Assembly (NCBI GenBank): GCA_963969365.1
Contig: OZ017747.1
Coordinates: forward strand, 3,906,001-3,970,000
Direction: 5' to 3'
Source: Asterochloris sp. CNOR1
Taxonomy: Eukaryota; Chlorophyta; Trebouxiophyceae; Trebouxiales; Trebouxiaceae
DNA length: 64,000 nt
Positions 1 through 12,825 of this stretch are shown piece after piece; the first letter of the stretch is position 1; each line of letters opens with the position of its first letter. The position numbers and the translations under genes are program-made. Below the pieces are notes generated by a model. It had not been told where the DNA came from. It saw only the letters and a program-made list of their open reading frames with translations, and searched no databases.

Positions 1-197
1 GCAAGCTTTGGCAGAAAGATTTACATGTGCAGCCCCTGCGTCACCCAGAGGTGTTGCATGTTCCATTGTCATGAAACGCCTTCAGTGTCGCTCAGCTGCC
101 TGGCTGACGCAGCGCATGTCTATCCTGTTGCCATTTGTGTCGTGAGCAGGAAATGTCAACCTACCTGCCCTCACAAGCCGCGCTGCGCTGTGTGCAG

Positions 198-2599
198 GAA
201 TTTCCCTGGATAGTGACAGAGAAGCACTTCTTTGGGCGACCTGGCTCTGACTTTGACTTTGAGGCACACGATGTGGACGCAGCCTTCCGGGAGCTGCAGG
301 GGGCGCAGGACTCACAGCAGCGCTTGGCCAACAGAGTCAACAGGAAGGTGGGTCACAAGAGCTGCCCACATCTTGCATGGCTGGCAATGGAACTCGCCAG
401 CAACACTCCTGCTGCATCAGTAAGCGTGTTGGGGTCCCTCCCTGTGGGAGAGTGCATTCCTAAGCTGTCAAGTCATTCACTAGCTGGGGTGACCTCCTTT
501 GGAGGCAGGACATGAGGCCTTGGTGAAGCATTCAGGCTGTGTCGGGGTGCCCTGCATGTCCATGAGCTACACGAGTAGGTGGACCTTCCAACAAGCTTCC
601 AGCATCTGTGAGGAGGCTTACTGAGAGAGGAAAGCGCTCATCCATCCTCTGCAATGCTGCAGTACTGCAGAACAAGCACTGTCTACTGGCTTGCAGGTCA
701 TCCAGATGTTTGACAAGGCAGAGAGCGAGTACAAGGAGCTGTCTGGCAGGAAGCAGATTGTGCTCAATGACAGGCATAAGATTGAGCAGGTGATCTGGGA
801 TGCTGCCCTGTGCGTTGCATGTCATGCGTACTTATGCAAAGGCGACGAGCATGCAGGGGGCAAGACGCATGTCTGTGCTGCAGCAAGAGGACATGCTGTA
901 GCGAGGCTAGGAGAGCAAAGGCCTGTGCCAGTGCAGCAGTGCAGGTGCTCGTCATCCCTGCCACAGTGCGGCAGGCTTCAGGGAGCTTGCTTGTTGTGCT
1001 CCACCCTGCACGTCATGGCAGCCTTAACCTGCAGGTGAACGCTGGGCTGGATGCAACTGCCCACCAGCTGTGGGCACTGTCGATCTGCCCTCCTTCCTGC
1101 GCCCTGTAGGTCATTGCTGAGCTGGATGAGAAGAAGCGAGAGGCGCTGGAGGCCACCTGGCGCAAGGTGAACCAGGACTTTGGCAGCATCTTCAGCACGC
1201 TGCTGCCGGGAACGAGTGCCAAGCTGGACCCACAGGAGGGGGAGAGCTTCCTGGCAGGTGGGCCTAGGGCGCATCGGCTGTGGGGAAGGTCTGTAGACAC
1301 CAAGTCAGCTCTTGGGTGGCCTAGCCAGCAGCAGGGCTGCCATTCGCCAGCTGCAGACTGTGCAGCATGCAGAAACGCCAGATAATCATAGCTGGCTTGG
1401 GCGGCATGCAGCACAGCCTGGCTGCAAACGGCTGCCCCAACACCAGGCATGCTACTCTGACAAAGGGAGCAGCAGCGCAAGCAGCCTCTGGCGTGGAAGA
1501 AGGGAGACTCTGGCCACAAATCAGAGTTGTTAGGGCCCAATCCAGGAAGTGCTCAGCAGAGCTGTTCCTGTCCCAGAAATGCAGTAGGCCACCCACTAAG
1601 ATCTAAGATCCCAGCTCAATGCAGCCGCTCACCTGGCAGCATGCTGCCTTGCTGGTGTTTCAACGGGGCAGGGTGCCTGCACCGACAAAAGGAGGGCAGT
1701 TACAGGGCAGCCCTGCTGCCTCTGAGGTGCCAGCAGAGCAAAGCGCCCGGCGAAAGGCAAAGCTGAATGGCGCTGACATTGCCTCACGTTGCAGGCCTGG
1801 AGGTCAAGGTGGCATTTGGTGGGGTCTGGAAACAGAGCCTGACTGAGCTGAGTGGCGGGCAGCGCAGCCTGCTGGCGCTGTCCCTCATTCTGGCCATGCT
1901 GCTGTTCAAGCCCGCCCCCATCTACATCTTGGATGAGGTGAGGCTTGTGCGCAATTGCTGCCATGAGCCTGCCTGGCGGAACAGCTGGTGGCAAGGCAAG
2001 CCGGCAGCATCAGGTGCCTGCTGAGTGCATGGCTGGCAGGGCTGCTGCTGCTGTTGTGGAGCAGAAAGTGCCCTTTGACAGCCAAGTCTGCTGGTTTCGC
2101 TTACAGTGGTCTCTTGCTGAGGACATGCTGTGGACCTAAGTGGGGACTTTCACTCAAAACAGGCGATGCACAGGAGAGGCTGCATTAAAGCGACATTGCA
2201 TTCTTTGCACATCCATGAGTTTGTGCAGGTGGATGCAGCCCTGGACCTCAGTCACACGCAAAACATTGGGCGCATGATCAAATCGCATTTCCCCTACTCC
2301 CAGTTCATTGTGGTATCCCTGAAGGAGGGGATGTTCAACAACGCCAACGTCATCTTCCGCACGAAATTCGTGGACGGCGTCTCAGCTGTCACCAGGACGG
2401 TGCCAGACAGAAGGTAGGCGTCTGCCAGACTGCAGCCTAAAGCCATGCCTTGTCCTGGCGTACATGCGCAGCTGTGTGCCAGCTGATTGACAGCATTGTT
2501 CACTGGCTCTGCAGGGGTGCAGAGCAGCCCCAGGGCCGCCAAAAAGCAGCTGCAGTACGCACAGACAGAGTGGTGCTTGCGGAGAACATCCGGCATTGA
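198..2599 (+). CDS. SMC2: SMC2 condensin ATPase, C-terminal part (5' end outside window)
   Basis: Structural maintenance of chromosomes 2, the condensin core ATPase that compacts mitotic chromosomes in the nucleus. Only the C-terminal coiled-coil end and ATPase lobe are present. Exons read as 198-347, 697-789, 1110-1257, 1795-1937, 2229-2413 and 2515-2599, all GT-AG with in-phase joins. Diagnostic stretches are [26 protein letters not shown], the ABC signature [16 protein letters not shown], Walker [10 protein letters not shown] followed in the next exon by [14 protein letters not shown], and the SMC2-typical FVDGVSAV end. The last small exon adds a polar tail of about 28 residues. It rests on phase alone; stopping at an in-frame TAG just after 2413 is the alternative. 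Bases 1-197 should hold intron, since an acceptor TGTGCAG precedes 198; no further exon could be recognised there. Family assignment is secure. Confidence 0.93.
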
Positions 2600-2751
2600 T
2601 CCTCACCAGTGCGTACTCGCAATCAGTCTGGCAGTTGTGGTCAATGGCAGTATAAATAGATAATTTGCTGGAGTCAACCTATAAGATCTGGCATCAACCA
2701 CCTTTTTCGAGAATCACGTTGTAATTGGATTTTGCGGATTGCTGGACAGTG

Positions 2752-5700
2752 ATGGAGACACCTCTCACAGAAACTCTTGACATCGCCATTCCAGTACTTG
2801 GAGCTCCGATGGCAGGTACACTTTCTGAGTCTCTGTACTTCAATGCTATTCAGTGCTGTGGGAAACTGCTGCCGTCCAGCAGACTTCATAGCATGTCACT
2901 GGTGCAGCTGATGGGCATGTTCAATTGCTGCAGGAGCATCAGGAGGTGGGTGATGGTGCAAGCATGGCTGCAAAAGAGGCAGTGCCTTTTGTACACAGGA
3001 TCAGATAACTATTGCCAAGCTTACATCTGACACCTGCATCCAATGACATTTATGTGACTTGCAGGAGCCCTGGCGGCTGCGGTGGGTACAGCACCTCCTG
3101 CTTATGACTTCTAGAGCTGACAAGGCTAAGTGGTGATGGCCTTCACAGGTGGCCCTGGCAGGCGGCCTGGGGTTCATCGGTGCTGGCTTCATGAGCCCTC
3201 CCGAACTCAGGAAGGAGTGGCAGCTTGCCACAGAGCAGCTCGAAAAGGGGCACGCCGACCTCAAGCACAGCGGCCTGGGCATAGGGCTGCTGAACTTCAA
3301 GTACAGTGAGGTTAGAAGCTGTGCAAGCAGCTGGGCAGTGTGTTGTCTGTGCTTCCAGACTGTGCTGGCTGGAGGCGATGCTGCTCTGCATTGTCTATGG
3401 GCAGGCTCAGCTGCAGTGCCTGTCTTGAGATCGCCTGACAACTTGGCAAGCTTCACGCTGTGTTGCTCTTGTGCACCCGCCTGGAGCCCTTCACACAACA
3501 GCCTCACGTCGATCTGCACTTGCTCATGCAGGAACTGCTGCAGGCCGCAATCAGCCTGCAGCCCCGAGCCATGTGGCTGGGCTTTGGGGACTGGCAGCCT
3601 ACAGCAGGCACCATCAAGGAGGCCAACATCAAGCTATTCTGCATGGTGCCTTCCCTCGAGGCTGCAGCTGAGGCCATCGAGGCAGGGGCTGATGTAATCG
3701 TGGTCCAGGCATGTTACAGTGGGCATCATCTGTGTCTGCAGCGGCTCATGAGCGCGCTCACCTCACTTGCTGTTCTCTGATCAAGCATGCAGATGTCATG
3801 GGCTCAGCAGGTGCTCGCCATGCTGCCCAATGCAAGCATCGCAAGGAGCTGTTCAGCTGGGCAGCTTACCTGAGTCTGGCAGCCCTCCTGGCCTAGGTTC
3901 AAGGCCCCACAGACGCTCGACTGCACACCCCGCTCCTGCTGTTTGTGCAGGGCAGTGAGGCAGGCGGCCACGGGTTCCAGGGCAGCACCACGCTGTTTGC
4001 AGTGCTGCCTGAGATGGTGGACTTTGTCGCACAGCTCTGCGCAGAGCAGGGGATCAGGCCGGCGGTGCCTGTGGTGGCCACAGGCGGCATAACTGATGGC
4101 CGGCAGGTGTGCTGGGCCTTGGGTCAGTGAGTGCTGGTTGCCTGGCTGGTGTGGAGGTGGCACTCAGTGGCACCTGGAGGCTTCAGCGCTCTGGAGCCCA
4201 CACTGCTTTCAACGGTTTTCAGCATCAGATCCAGCAGTTGGGAGGCAGCAGAACCTCCTGATGGGCTTGCAGGGTTCCCTTGTGTTCTCGGAGCTCACAG
4301 CCCTGCTGCTGTGCAGATTGCTGCGGCGCTGGTAATGGGAGCAGACGGTGTGGCAATTGGGACGCGCCTGAACTGCACCCCAGAAAGCACTTATCCTGAG
4401 CACAAGAAGAAGGCCCTCCTGGAGGCAGGTGGGCCGCGTGCACACCAGCAGAAGCAACTTGGGCTGCACATGGATGTGCCTATTAGTGATCAACCTGGGC
4501 GTGTCAGCCCCAACCCATAGCCAGTGCAGCCTAGAGAAACTTAGGCCCCTTGAAGAGACTGCTGGGCACTGTGTGTGTTCCACCTGAGGTGGAGTGAGGG
4601 GTCACCATCTGAGGAAGTAAATCTGACATTCATATAACCGCAGCCCTTTGCGTTGCAAGCTATGACGCGGCCCCAATCGACAGGGCCGCCGCCTCCACCA
4701 GTCTGCCTCCCCACACAGATCTGAGCAATCTGAACAGCTTTGATGCTGAGCAGGCTGAGGCTTAGATCAGGGGCTGCCACTTGCAACCTGCATGCGTCCC
4801 ATCACCTTCAAAGAGCCTGAGCTGACGTCCTCTTCTTGTTGTACAGGCTCTGACGCGGCTGCCACCAAGGCCACAGTGCGCACAACGCTGTATGACGACA
4901 TTGGGACGAGGGGCTGGGAGACCATGGACGGAGTAGATGGGCGGGCTCTGCACAATGATTTCATCGATGTGAGCTGCAGTGGGGCAGGGCGTGGCTAACC
5001 ATGTGCTGACGCCACACCCCTTTCAGAAATTGCTTCCTGCACGTCCAAACCCCTTTGAAGCCAGGAAGACTCACATCTTGCAGTGCGCATGTTGCTGCAT
5101 GGGGATCTTGCGACCCCACTCTGCTGGGCGCCTTTCCCCCGATCACCACTCACACATGCACGCCGATCTCTCCCTTGCTCTCTCTTCAGTTGCACTGCCA
5201 GGGCAATGTGCGAAACAGAAGCAGATGCCAGGACAGGCAGCGCCTGGCTCTGCCTGCAGCCACCCTGTTCTGATGCACCCTGGTGCGGGGGAGACCCCTT
5301 GTATGTACTGCTGCAACAGTGGCCCTGTAATCTGTTGCGAGATGAGCCCCAGTAAGCAGCCCACTTCACTTGGGCCTCACCTGCAAGCGACTAGCACTTG
5401 CGGTTCCCCCGAGAGGGTCAGTGACGGCCCTGTCGGTTATTGCAAGGGGGGTACCTGCACAGGTTGTGTAGACTGCGCCGTGCCCGCTGCCCCCCAGGTG
5501 GATTGCGGCCACAGTGGCCAGCAAGCAGCCCCAGTGCAAAGAATTGAGTGCTGTCCGGCAGCTAGCCCCCTGGCAGGCAGCAAGTGTCCAGGCCTGCACC
5601 GTGCAGGAGCATTCAGCCAGCACTCCAGTCCCCCAGGAGAGCAGGCAGCAGCTGGCTGAGAAGCTGCAGAAGGCGGGCCTAGACAGCCAGGTGGTGTGGG

Positions 5701-5837
5701 CTGGCAGTGGAGTGGGCATGATCAAGAGCCTGGAGCCTGCCACCCAGCTCATCGGACGCTTGATTGGGGAGACCCAGGCTGTGATTGACAGGGCGGCAAA
5801 GCTGGCTGGGCGCACCATGACCCAGACTGAGAGCTAG
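2752..5837 (+). CDS. Nitronate monooxygenase (2-nitropropane dioxygenase-type flavoprotein)
   Basis: FMN-dependent TIM-barrel enzyme that oxidises alkyl nitronates such as propionate 3-nitronate. Eight exons: 2752-2815, 3065-3081, 3149-3310, 3532-3708, 3951-4106, 4317-4428, 4847-4968 and 5607-5837, giving 346 residues, normal for the family. Visible motifs are VLGAPMAG at the N-terminus, GGLGFIGAGF, the substrate/FMN loop GSEAGGHGFQG with the conserved histidine, VVATGGITDGRQ, and MGADGVAIGTR. Exon 2 is a 17-base microexon encoding GALAAA, needed to complete the conserved first strand. The intron after 3708 starts with GC (CAG|GCATGT). No GT site nearby preserves the frame, so it is a GC-AG intron. 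The start is the first ATG in frame, 152 bases after SMC2. A further small exon inside the long last intron is possible. Confidence 0.9.
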
Positions 5838-6569
5838 CTGGCGCCTTGTGCATTGTACACCATGCAGGACTGTCACTGGTGTAGGCTGAGAGCAAGCTGG
5901 CAGATGGAGGTTAGCTGTGGCCTATTACATGAATTGGGTCCAATGCAGCAGTAATGGGCATGGAAGCTGCTCCTGCCCTTGATGTATGCTGCCCATCCCC
6001 GTGCTGTGTATTGCAACTTTACATCAATTCTCGACAGCACCTTTCAGCTGTCATGCAGAATTCAAGCGACTGAGACTGGTGCTTCCAAGCGACAAAGACA
6101 GGTAATTCCAATTTCTCTAGGCTACAAACAATATTCAAGCGACTGAGACAGATGCTTCAAGTGACTGAGACTGGTTGTTCCATTTCCCTTAGGCTACCAA
6201 CAATTGAGGACCAACATGGTGTTGTTGCGGCTGCATCAGCTGTGTCAAGCAGTGTTCAAGCGACAAAGACTGGCTTCTTGAGCGACAAAGACTGGTTCTT
6301 CCCATGTCCCATAGGCTACAAACAATTGGGGGCCAACAGGGTGTTATCATGGCTGCCTCTACTGCACAGGGGGTCATTGCAGGTGGTTGTAGCGGAGTTG
6401 GCACACGCAGTCATGCTTATAGTGTGGGGGGACAGTGCAAGCATCAAGCACAAGATGGTCACACTGGGTGTTTTAAGCTGCCGGATTGGTCACTGGGGCT
6501 GAACTCAGTGGAATATGGGACAATGCTCCCTGGGATGTTGTATTCTGAACAGTTGCCAGGGGGTTGTAA
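5838..6569. other. Convergent intergenic region with tandem repeat
   Basis: Space between two convergent 3' ends. No credible coding exon on either strand. The middle holds the imperfect tandem repeat listed separately; the rest shows nothing I recognise. Confidence 0.6.
6061..6360. repeat. Imperfect tandem repeat, unit about 118 bp, roughly 2.5 copies
   Basis: Three blocks begin with TTCAAGCGACtgAGACtGG-like sequence (near 6061, 6132 and 6250), and each contains an internal second copy of the AAGCGACnnAGACnG core. Each block runs into a pyrimidine stretch ending TCTAG, TTAG or ATAG, followed by GGCTACaAACAAT. The second and third blocks remain alignable on through CCAACAnGGTGTT. The spacing from the second to the third block is about 118 bases. 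Part of the 3' flank of the nitronate monooxygenase gene; function unknown. Confidence 0.75.
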
Positions 6570-9500
6570 TCACACTTTGCTGAGGGCGCTCCTGCTGCTG
6601 CTGGTGGAGGGGTTGGAGGAGTCCCTCAGCAGCCGCAGCTTCTCAAATGCGCCGGCAGCCGATGAGGCTCCTGTCACAGGAAAGGAAGAAGCGGCTGAGC
6701 TAAGGGGAGGATGCAGAGCAGGCGCTGCAAGCCGGCCCACTCGGGAGACATGTTGCGAGGCGCAGGACCTCACCTGTGTACCAGTAGCGTGCGCCAGCAA
6801 ATCTGCCAGTCCTCACTGGGAAGAACCACCAGGCCAGGGAGCCAAAGAGCACGATGCCCACAGCCACTCCTGTAAGGGCGTGCAAGGAAGGGTGCTACCA
6901 GTGACACGCAAGGCCTCCCAAAAGCAGAAGAAATTGAGGTTCTCACCAGAGTAGTTGAGGTTCTCACTGGACACAGGGAAGGCTGTGGGCATCACAAAGA
7001 TGGCCTGCAGCCACAACTACCAGGCTAAGATTGATCTTGTTGGTTGTTAGCTGGTATGAAGGATGCACAGCTGCAAGGAAAGTCCTGTAAGCGCTTGTGC
7101 AGGAGGCAATGCCACTGTTCAGCAGAACAGCCCAGCTTGTGCCAGCTAGAAGAGGGGCCAGAAACCTGGCCTGCGAACTAAGTCAACCCTTGTAACTCAG
7201 CTTCAGGGTGCCCAGACGTGCCAGGCTTCACCAATGTTGCACCTGTCCCTGCCGGTCTCACCGTGACAAAGGCCACCCAGGTGACGGCAGCAATGCCCAC
7301 AGGTATGCTGAAGATGCCTAACGAGAAAGGCCCTGGTACAAATTCACGACGTGTGAAGGTCAAGCGCAGCAGCACAGGGAGGGCATAAGAGATGTACAGG
7401 CCAATTGTAGAGATGGACACCTGCAAAGCATGTCACAGGCTGTTAATGAAGATGTGCTCTGCTGCCTGCCATGTCACAGCCCAGCCTAAAAGCAGCCCAG
7501 TGGACAAGCCGCACAAGAAGATAGCCACACCAAGACAATCCAGCTCACCACTGCTGAGAAGGCAACATAGGATTTGAGCATGGGCAGCCCCAGAATGAAG
7601 GCAAAGATGGCCATGAAAAAGACCTGCAGCAGGTGAGTGGCATCAGCTCTGACAACACACTTGAGGTCTGCTACCAGGTCTGCTGCCGCCATCCAAAGAT
7701 ATGCAGCCAGTGCTGTCAGTCCGGCTCAGGGCGGCCAGTCGCTGCAGGTGGCACTCTGCAGCGTCATGCCCAGGGCCACGTCTCAAGCAGGCCCGAGAGC
7801 TCACCGCGTTGACCGGAATGCCAAAGAACTTGTTCACTCTGGACCACAGGAAGGAAAAGGGCATCCCCCCATCACGGCTGAAGGACCAGAGCATCCTGCA
7901 GGTGCCAGCATCTTCTCTCAGGTGCTGCAGTGGAACCTGCAGACTGGCTAAGCTGCTGAGGACCAAGAGTCAAGCAGGACGAGGCTTCTGTGCTCAATTT
8001 GCAACGTGTGAAAACTTGCCTGCTGTTGCTGGCCAGCGAGCTCATGCCACAAAAGAACATGGCAATGGCTGCAAGGAGCACCGTCCGCAGTCAGTGGTGG
8101 TGTTGGCTGGGAAGCAGGAGTTTGTGGAGGCCTTCAGCACCATTCACCAGGTCAGCACCTGGAATGCCCATCAACACAATGCCTCCTCCACCATGGCCAT
8201 AGCGAGCCTGCACAAGCAAGGAGCACTGTTCCGCATCAGATTAAGTTGCCACAGGCAAGTTGGCTGCCAGGTGGCCATCCTGCACCAATCATGGTGTGTT
8301 CAAGCTGGCAATGTGCGGCCAGCACTTATGGTTCGGGTCTGTCAGCGTGCTGCTGCCTGTGAGGTTGCATATCTGACCTGAAAGGCATCAAAGAAGATCT
8401 GCCCTGTGATGTACCCATTGGCTGTGCCATCTGCCACAGTGGAGGGATCCTGCAACCATCCACCATAGACGCTGACGCCAGCAGACAACAGCGCATCACA
8501 CACAGTGGGGTGGCACTGACTTGATGCAGCAGCCACCCTGACCTTAGCTCATGTTAATAACACAGAATAAAGATAACAGCACCTGAGGCTCACCTGGATG
8601 CTGAATGTGAGGCTCAGCAGATATGCAAAGCCAGTGACGGCTGAGGAACTGACTGCCATGATGATGGCCCAGGGGGCTGACCTTCAGGTCACATGGACAG
8701 GTGCAAGTGATAGCCCTCTCTCTCTGAGCCATTCTCATTCACAGATGCACGGCACACAGAGATGCACAGCAGCTGGAGGCAGGTGCCGCCTTTGTGAGGC
8801 CAGGGGCCGGCTGCGCGCATGCTCAGCCTACAAGTCTGTCACACCTGTCTGCACCCTTGGTCTCCTGCAGCCCCGACCAGCAGAGGTCAGCCCAACGGAA
8901 GCAGAAACTTCTGAGGAGAGGGGGCCTCTGGCAGAGGTGCCAACTTATACTTTAGAAGCACGTGCAGCATCAAGGCTGCAAGCCGTCTTTGATCTGGGTT
9001 ATTGTGTTGCCTGTGTGTGCAGAGGTGGTCCAGCACAGTGCTGGAGCCCCTCAGCCTAGTGCCATTTTCATTGAAAAACTCAGGTGTGTCCAGTCATGGA
9101 CATGCACCAAGCCCTGTACAATGCACCTCTGTGCAGAAGCACCCACCTCGCTCATGTGGGCGCAGGCGTCGTAGCCAGAGATTGCAAATTGGCTCATGAG
9201 CATCCCCACTAAGAAAATATAACCTAGCAGGCAGCAGAAAGAGTTCTGACGCCTGTTTTACTTAGACACGTGCAGCTTTGGCTGGCATACATGGCTGCAT
9301 TAGTGAGACGGCTGTGAGCGCAATGAGTTGTCCACACACAAGCGGTCAAGCTGAGCAGCTCACCATTGTTGCCAATGTCGCCAGCATTGGTGGCGGTTCC
9401 CTCAAAGTCTGTGAAGACGTACTTGGCAGACTGGTGGCTGGGAGCCACTGCTGGAAGGACAATGATGCAGACCACCACACCCACGATATGCCACACCGCG

Positions 9501-11257
9501 CTTATGCTGTTCAGCAACGCATTTATCTTTGTGCTGAAGATGTTGAGGAAAGCATGACACACCAGGACCGCTGCAGGCAGTGCACAGACGCCTTTCAGCT
9601 ACATCTGCTGATGCACAGCTTTTGCACCTTCAGGACTTCATCAGGACAGGGGCAGAGCAGGCTGCAGCAGGGTGTCATACCTGTGTACACGCCTAGTAGC
9701 TGACCCTGGCTAAACACTGTGGCGCCGCCCGTAGAGAGGAGTACCATTGCTGAGACATGATTGGCAAAGGTCTGTGGACATGAGACAGTTAGTCAGGGAC
9801 CGCCTTGCTGGCAACTACCAGTGATTGTATCAAACTTCAGCAAAGGGAGTGGCTGATGCAGGACTCCAAGAATGCAGTGACTTCACTGGTCTGGGCGGGT
9901 GAGGCTTGCGAGTGACAGTTGTTGGGGGCTGCTCACATATTCAATGGCTGCTGTGACAGCCACCTGGCCCAGGAGGTTGAAATAGCCTGTCACCCAGGCA
10001 AAAAAGGGCCCCCACTCCGCGCCACCGAGCACAGAGGCCCAGAAGTATGGGCCTGCAGCCAATGTTAGAAAACAGCTGACAGCTGCGTGATTGACTCCCA
10101 TCCCCAGCAGGCTACAGCAGACATGCTCAAACCATTGCTACAATGCACAACTCTCATTGTGATACATCAATACTGACCTCCAGAGGTTGGTAAGGCAGAC
10201 ACAATCTCAGCCATTGACAGTGCGATGAACATGGTCATGCTGCACACGACAACCCACCCCCAGATGACACTGACTGGGCCACCTGTGATCATCAAGGACA
10301 CACAGTGGATTCCTTTCTTGCTCTGGACACAATCAGCACTGCAGTGGTAGTCACTTACAGCCTGTGAGCTACATGCACAGCCAAGATGAGCAGCGAGCTC
10401 ACCATTGTTAAAAGCAATGCCATAACTTCCTGTGACACCAGTCAAAATAGAGATGATGCTGCAGCAGGACTGCCTCAGTCACAACTGGCTGCCAGACAAT
10501 GAGGCTTTGGTGTGAAGACATCACAGCAAGACTGAACAGAGAACAGGGTTGATGTTCGTATGCTCACGAGAAGCTGCATGGCAGAGAAAGGGAGATGTGA
10601 GCCGCACAAAGTTGAGGGGAAAGATAGAATATCACAAGCGAGTCAGGCTGGCAGGAGGCAGAGCATGGCCTACCTGATGGCAAAGTTGCTGAAAAGAGAG
10701 AAGCCTCGATTCAACTACAAGCACAGAGACAGGCAGATCAAGCTGTTGCAGCAGCCGCTCACGTGCAAAACAAGCCATCAAGGATTCAGCTTGCGGGACC
10801 AAGCTCCTTGCTAACTAAGAGAGCACAGGAGACCCAATGAGCAAGCAGAAGTCACCTCTTGCTTGTAGCCCAGTGCAGCAAGCCGAGCTTCGCCGCTGTC
10901 TGTGGAGGATGTCTGACTGGGCGCCCGATAGTCCTGCACACAATTCAAACAATTCTGAGGGGCCAAGGTAGCAGCAGCAATACGCAAGGCCTGACTGTGC
11001 AGCAGAGGGGGGGCACTGTACAGATACCAGCTATTTGTCAATGACGCAAAGCCGCGGCATTGGGCACAGTGATGGACTGCTCAGCCTGCCAGCTATAGAT
11101 TCATTGCATCATCTGAACCCTTCCAGCAGTTGTTTGGTTGGAATCGGCCAGGGCACAGGGCTGCATCCTGTGAAAAGTCTGGTCGCCCCTGCCACCCAAC
11201 ATTCTATTCGATCACCTGGGCAGCCAGCGGCGGCTTCATCAGATCATCTTCCGGCAT
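6570..11257 (-). CDS. BAT1-type amino-acid permease (APC superfamily)
   Basis: Twelve-helix amino-acid/GABA transporter of the amino acid-choline transporter family, closest in pattern to plant BAT1. Twenty exons (5' to 3'): 11257-11216, 10933-10856, 10714-10674, 10458-10403, 10282-10178, 10052-9937, 9771-9681, 9570-9364, 9223-9147, 8864-8845, 8681-8594, 8449-8378, 8207-8159, 8068-8020, 7895-7805, 7623-7549, 7420-7262, 7004-6947, 6869-6774 and 6670-6570. They sum to exactly 556 codons plus stop. Landmarks: LAALGYKQE before helix 1, GGPVSVIWGWVVVC, SMAEIVSALPTSGG, ISGYDACAHMSEE, FFCGMSSLASNSR and MLWSFSRDGGMP. Exon 10 is a 20-base microexon encoding ETKGAD. The intron after 8020 begins GCAAGT (GC-AG). 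The C-terminal tail is Ser-rich. Diverges head to head from the VOC gene. Confidence 0.92.
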
Positions 11258-11620
11258 GAAGGCCGGCGGAGACTGCCCTTTTTTGGACCTTAAGAGCCGC
11301 TCAGGACTGGTCAACTCAAAACGGATGCTTGAACGAAAGTGAGGGACTGCTCTTCGCGCTGGGTCGCGTGAATTCGTTGGCAAGAGTCACAAAGACCAGC
11401 ATAGGACAATCGGCACCTGATGCTCAGATAGGCGAGCAGGTTACAGAAGTATTCCCAACTTTTTAGCTATTGCCTAGACAGCATCCTGTAACAGTCTCGT
11501 GCCAATAACACTCAGGTCCACGGCCCTGCAATCTACAATCTAGGTCAGGGAATTCTAAAGAGCGGAGCAAAGCACAGCACCTTACCCTAGACTCTGCTCG
11601 CAAGCGGCATTCACAGCAGG
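11258..11620. other. Divergent intergenic gap (BAT1 permease / VOC protein)
   Basis: The 363 bases between two divergent start codons presumably hold both promoters. No TATA-like box or shared motif could be called with confidence. Confidence 0.5.
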
Positions 11621-12572
11621 ATGCCCGCACAGATCAGCCCCTGCATCTATTACCGGGTGGGTATTGCCTGCTGCGCTACTTTTCAAGAGCTGCATCCGGG
11701 GCATCAAGATGCTGCTTTGCCCTGCAGGATGCGCCTGCTGGCCTTGCCTTCCTGAAGGCAGCTTTTGGATTCAAGGAGGTGGTTGTGATGCCCGGCCCCA
11801 ATGGTGTGTGCTATCCTGGCTCAGGCCATCGTGCTGTGTCTGAGGCCATGCTGCACAGCTCTTGCCTGACGCCCTGCAGCTGCACAAGGCGCAACTTGCC
11901 TTTTGTGCTACGCTGAGGGCATGCGCCCGGCATATCCCTGCACACCCAGTATGAGTCTGTACCGCCTCCCAGACATGCTTGGCTGAGGCTTCACCATTGT
12001 CAGGGCAGCCACCGGAGACTGCTGACCAACAAATCATGCCCAGCATGCAGGCACCATAGCGCACTGCGAGCTGGCCATTGACGGCTCAGCAGGCACAGTG
12101 CTGTTGGGCAGTGAAAGCGCTGAAAAGAAGCGCCTGAGCCCTGGAGGTAGCTGCTCAACGTCAGCCATCTATGTGGGCGGCCTGAAGGATACTGAGGCCC
12201 TCTTCCAGCAGGTGGGCCTGCAGGCTGATCAGCTTGCTGGTCAATTGTATGCCAGGCAGGCAGCGATAAAAAGAACCTGCTGCCTGGCAGGGCATGCTTG
12301 CTTGTCTCTGAGTTTGACCATTGCTGCAGCTGCGAATCTGAGCCTTTAAGCCTGCGGGCCATGATGCAGGCCAAGGAGGCTGGCGCCAAGATCACCATGA
12401 ACATCATGACAACTGATTATGGCTCCAGAGACTTCTCGGCCGAAGACCCTGAAGGTGGGGATACCATGACAGCTCTTGAGTGCCAAAGTACAGTTCTGAG
12501 AAATCCCTGGCCAGTGCAGGGCATGTGTGGCATTTTGGCACATACCTGCCTGAAGCCAGCAAGGCCACCTGA
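11621..12572 (+). CDS. VOC-fold (glyoxalase/PhnB-like) protein
   Basis: Vicinal-oxygen-chelate superfamily protein of the PhnB/glyoxalase-like type; substrate unknown. Exons: 11621-11656 (MPAQISPCIYYR), 11728-11803 (LAFLKAAFGFKEV), 12051-12211, then an exon ending at 12454, then 12520-12572. Recognised pattern: a short beta strand, an AxAFLKxAFGF helix, IAHCELAIDGSAGTVLLG, IYVGGLKDTEALF, AKEAGAKI, and the C-terminal DYGSRDFSAEDPEG joined to HVWHFGTYLP. That split DPEG-H-W-FGTY is a hallmark. The start of exon 4 is ambiguous. A donor at 12212 with an acceptor before 12343 gives 145 residues. A donor at 12247 with the better CTGCAG acceptor before 12330 adds about 16 residues. No targeting peptide is obvious. 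Confidence 0.8.
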
Positions 12573-12825
12573 CAATTAGGCCACCAGGAGCTTTGTGTTG
12601 AGTAGCCCCCTGTTGGCACTCAGAGAGAGGCTTGTCCATCCTCCCTCCAGAGCAGGAAGCAGTATACTCCAGCAGTTCTCTGCACAGTTGCATCGCAAGC
12701 ACGCACTGTGTGATCTGAGCCTTTGTGATGGCCGTAAGCGAAGTCTGGATTGGTGTGACACAGAGAAATCTGAATTTCAAGGCAGATCGTTGACCAGCAG
12801 CAGAAAATGTCCATTTCTGCCCCAG

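Noticed and set aside
7701-8381. 226-codon plus-strand frame across the permease gene
   Set aside because: Antisense shadow; the minus strand carries well-conserved transporter exons with matching phases.
12147-12164. 18-base GT...AG segment inside the VOC-protein exon, looking like a mini-intron
   Set aside because: It is a multiple of three, stays open, encodes GSCSTS and is far too short to splice.
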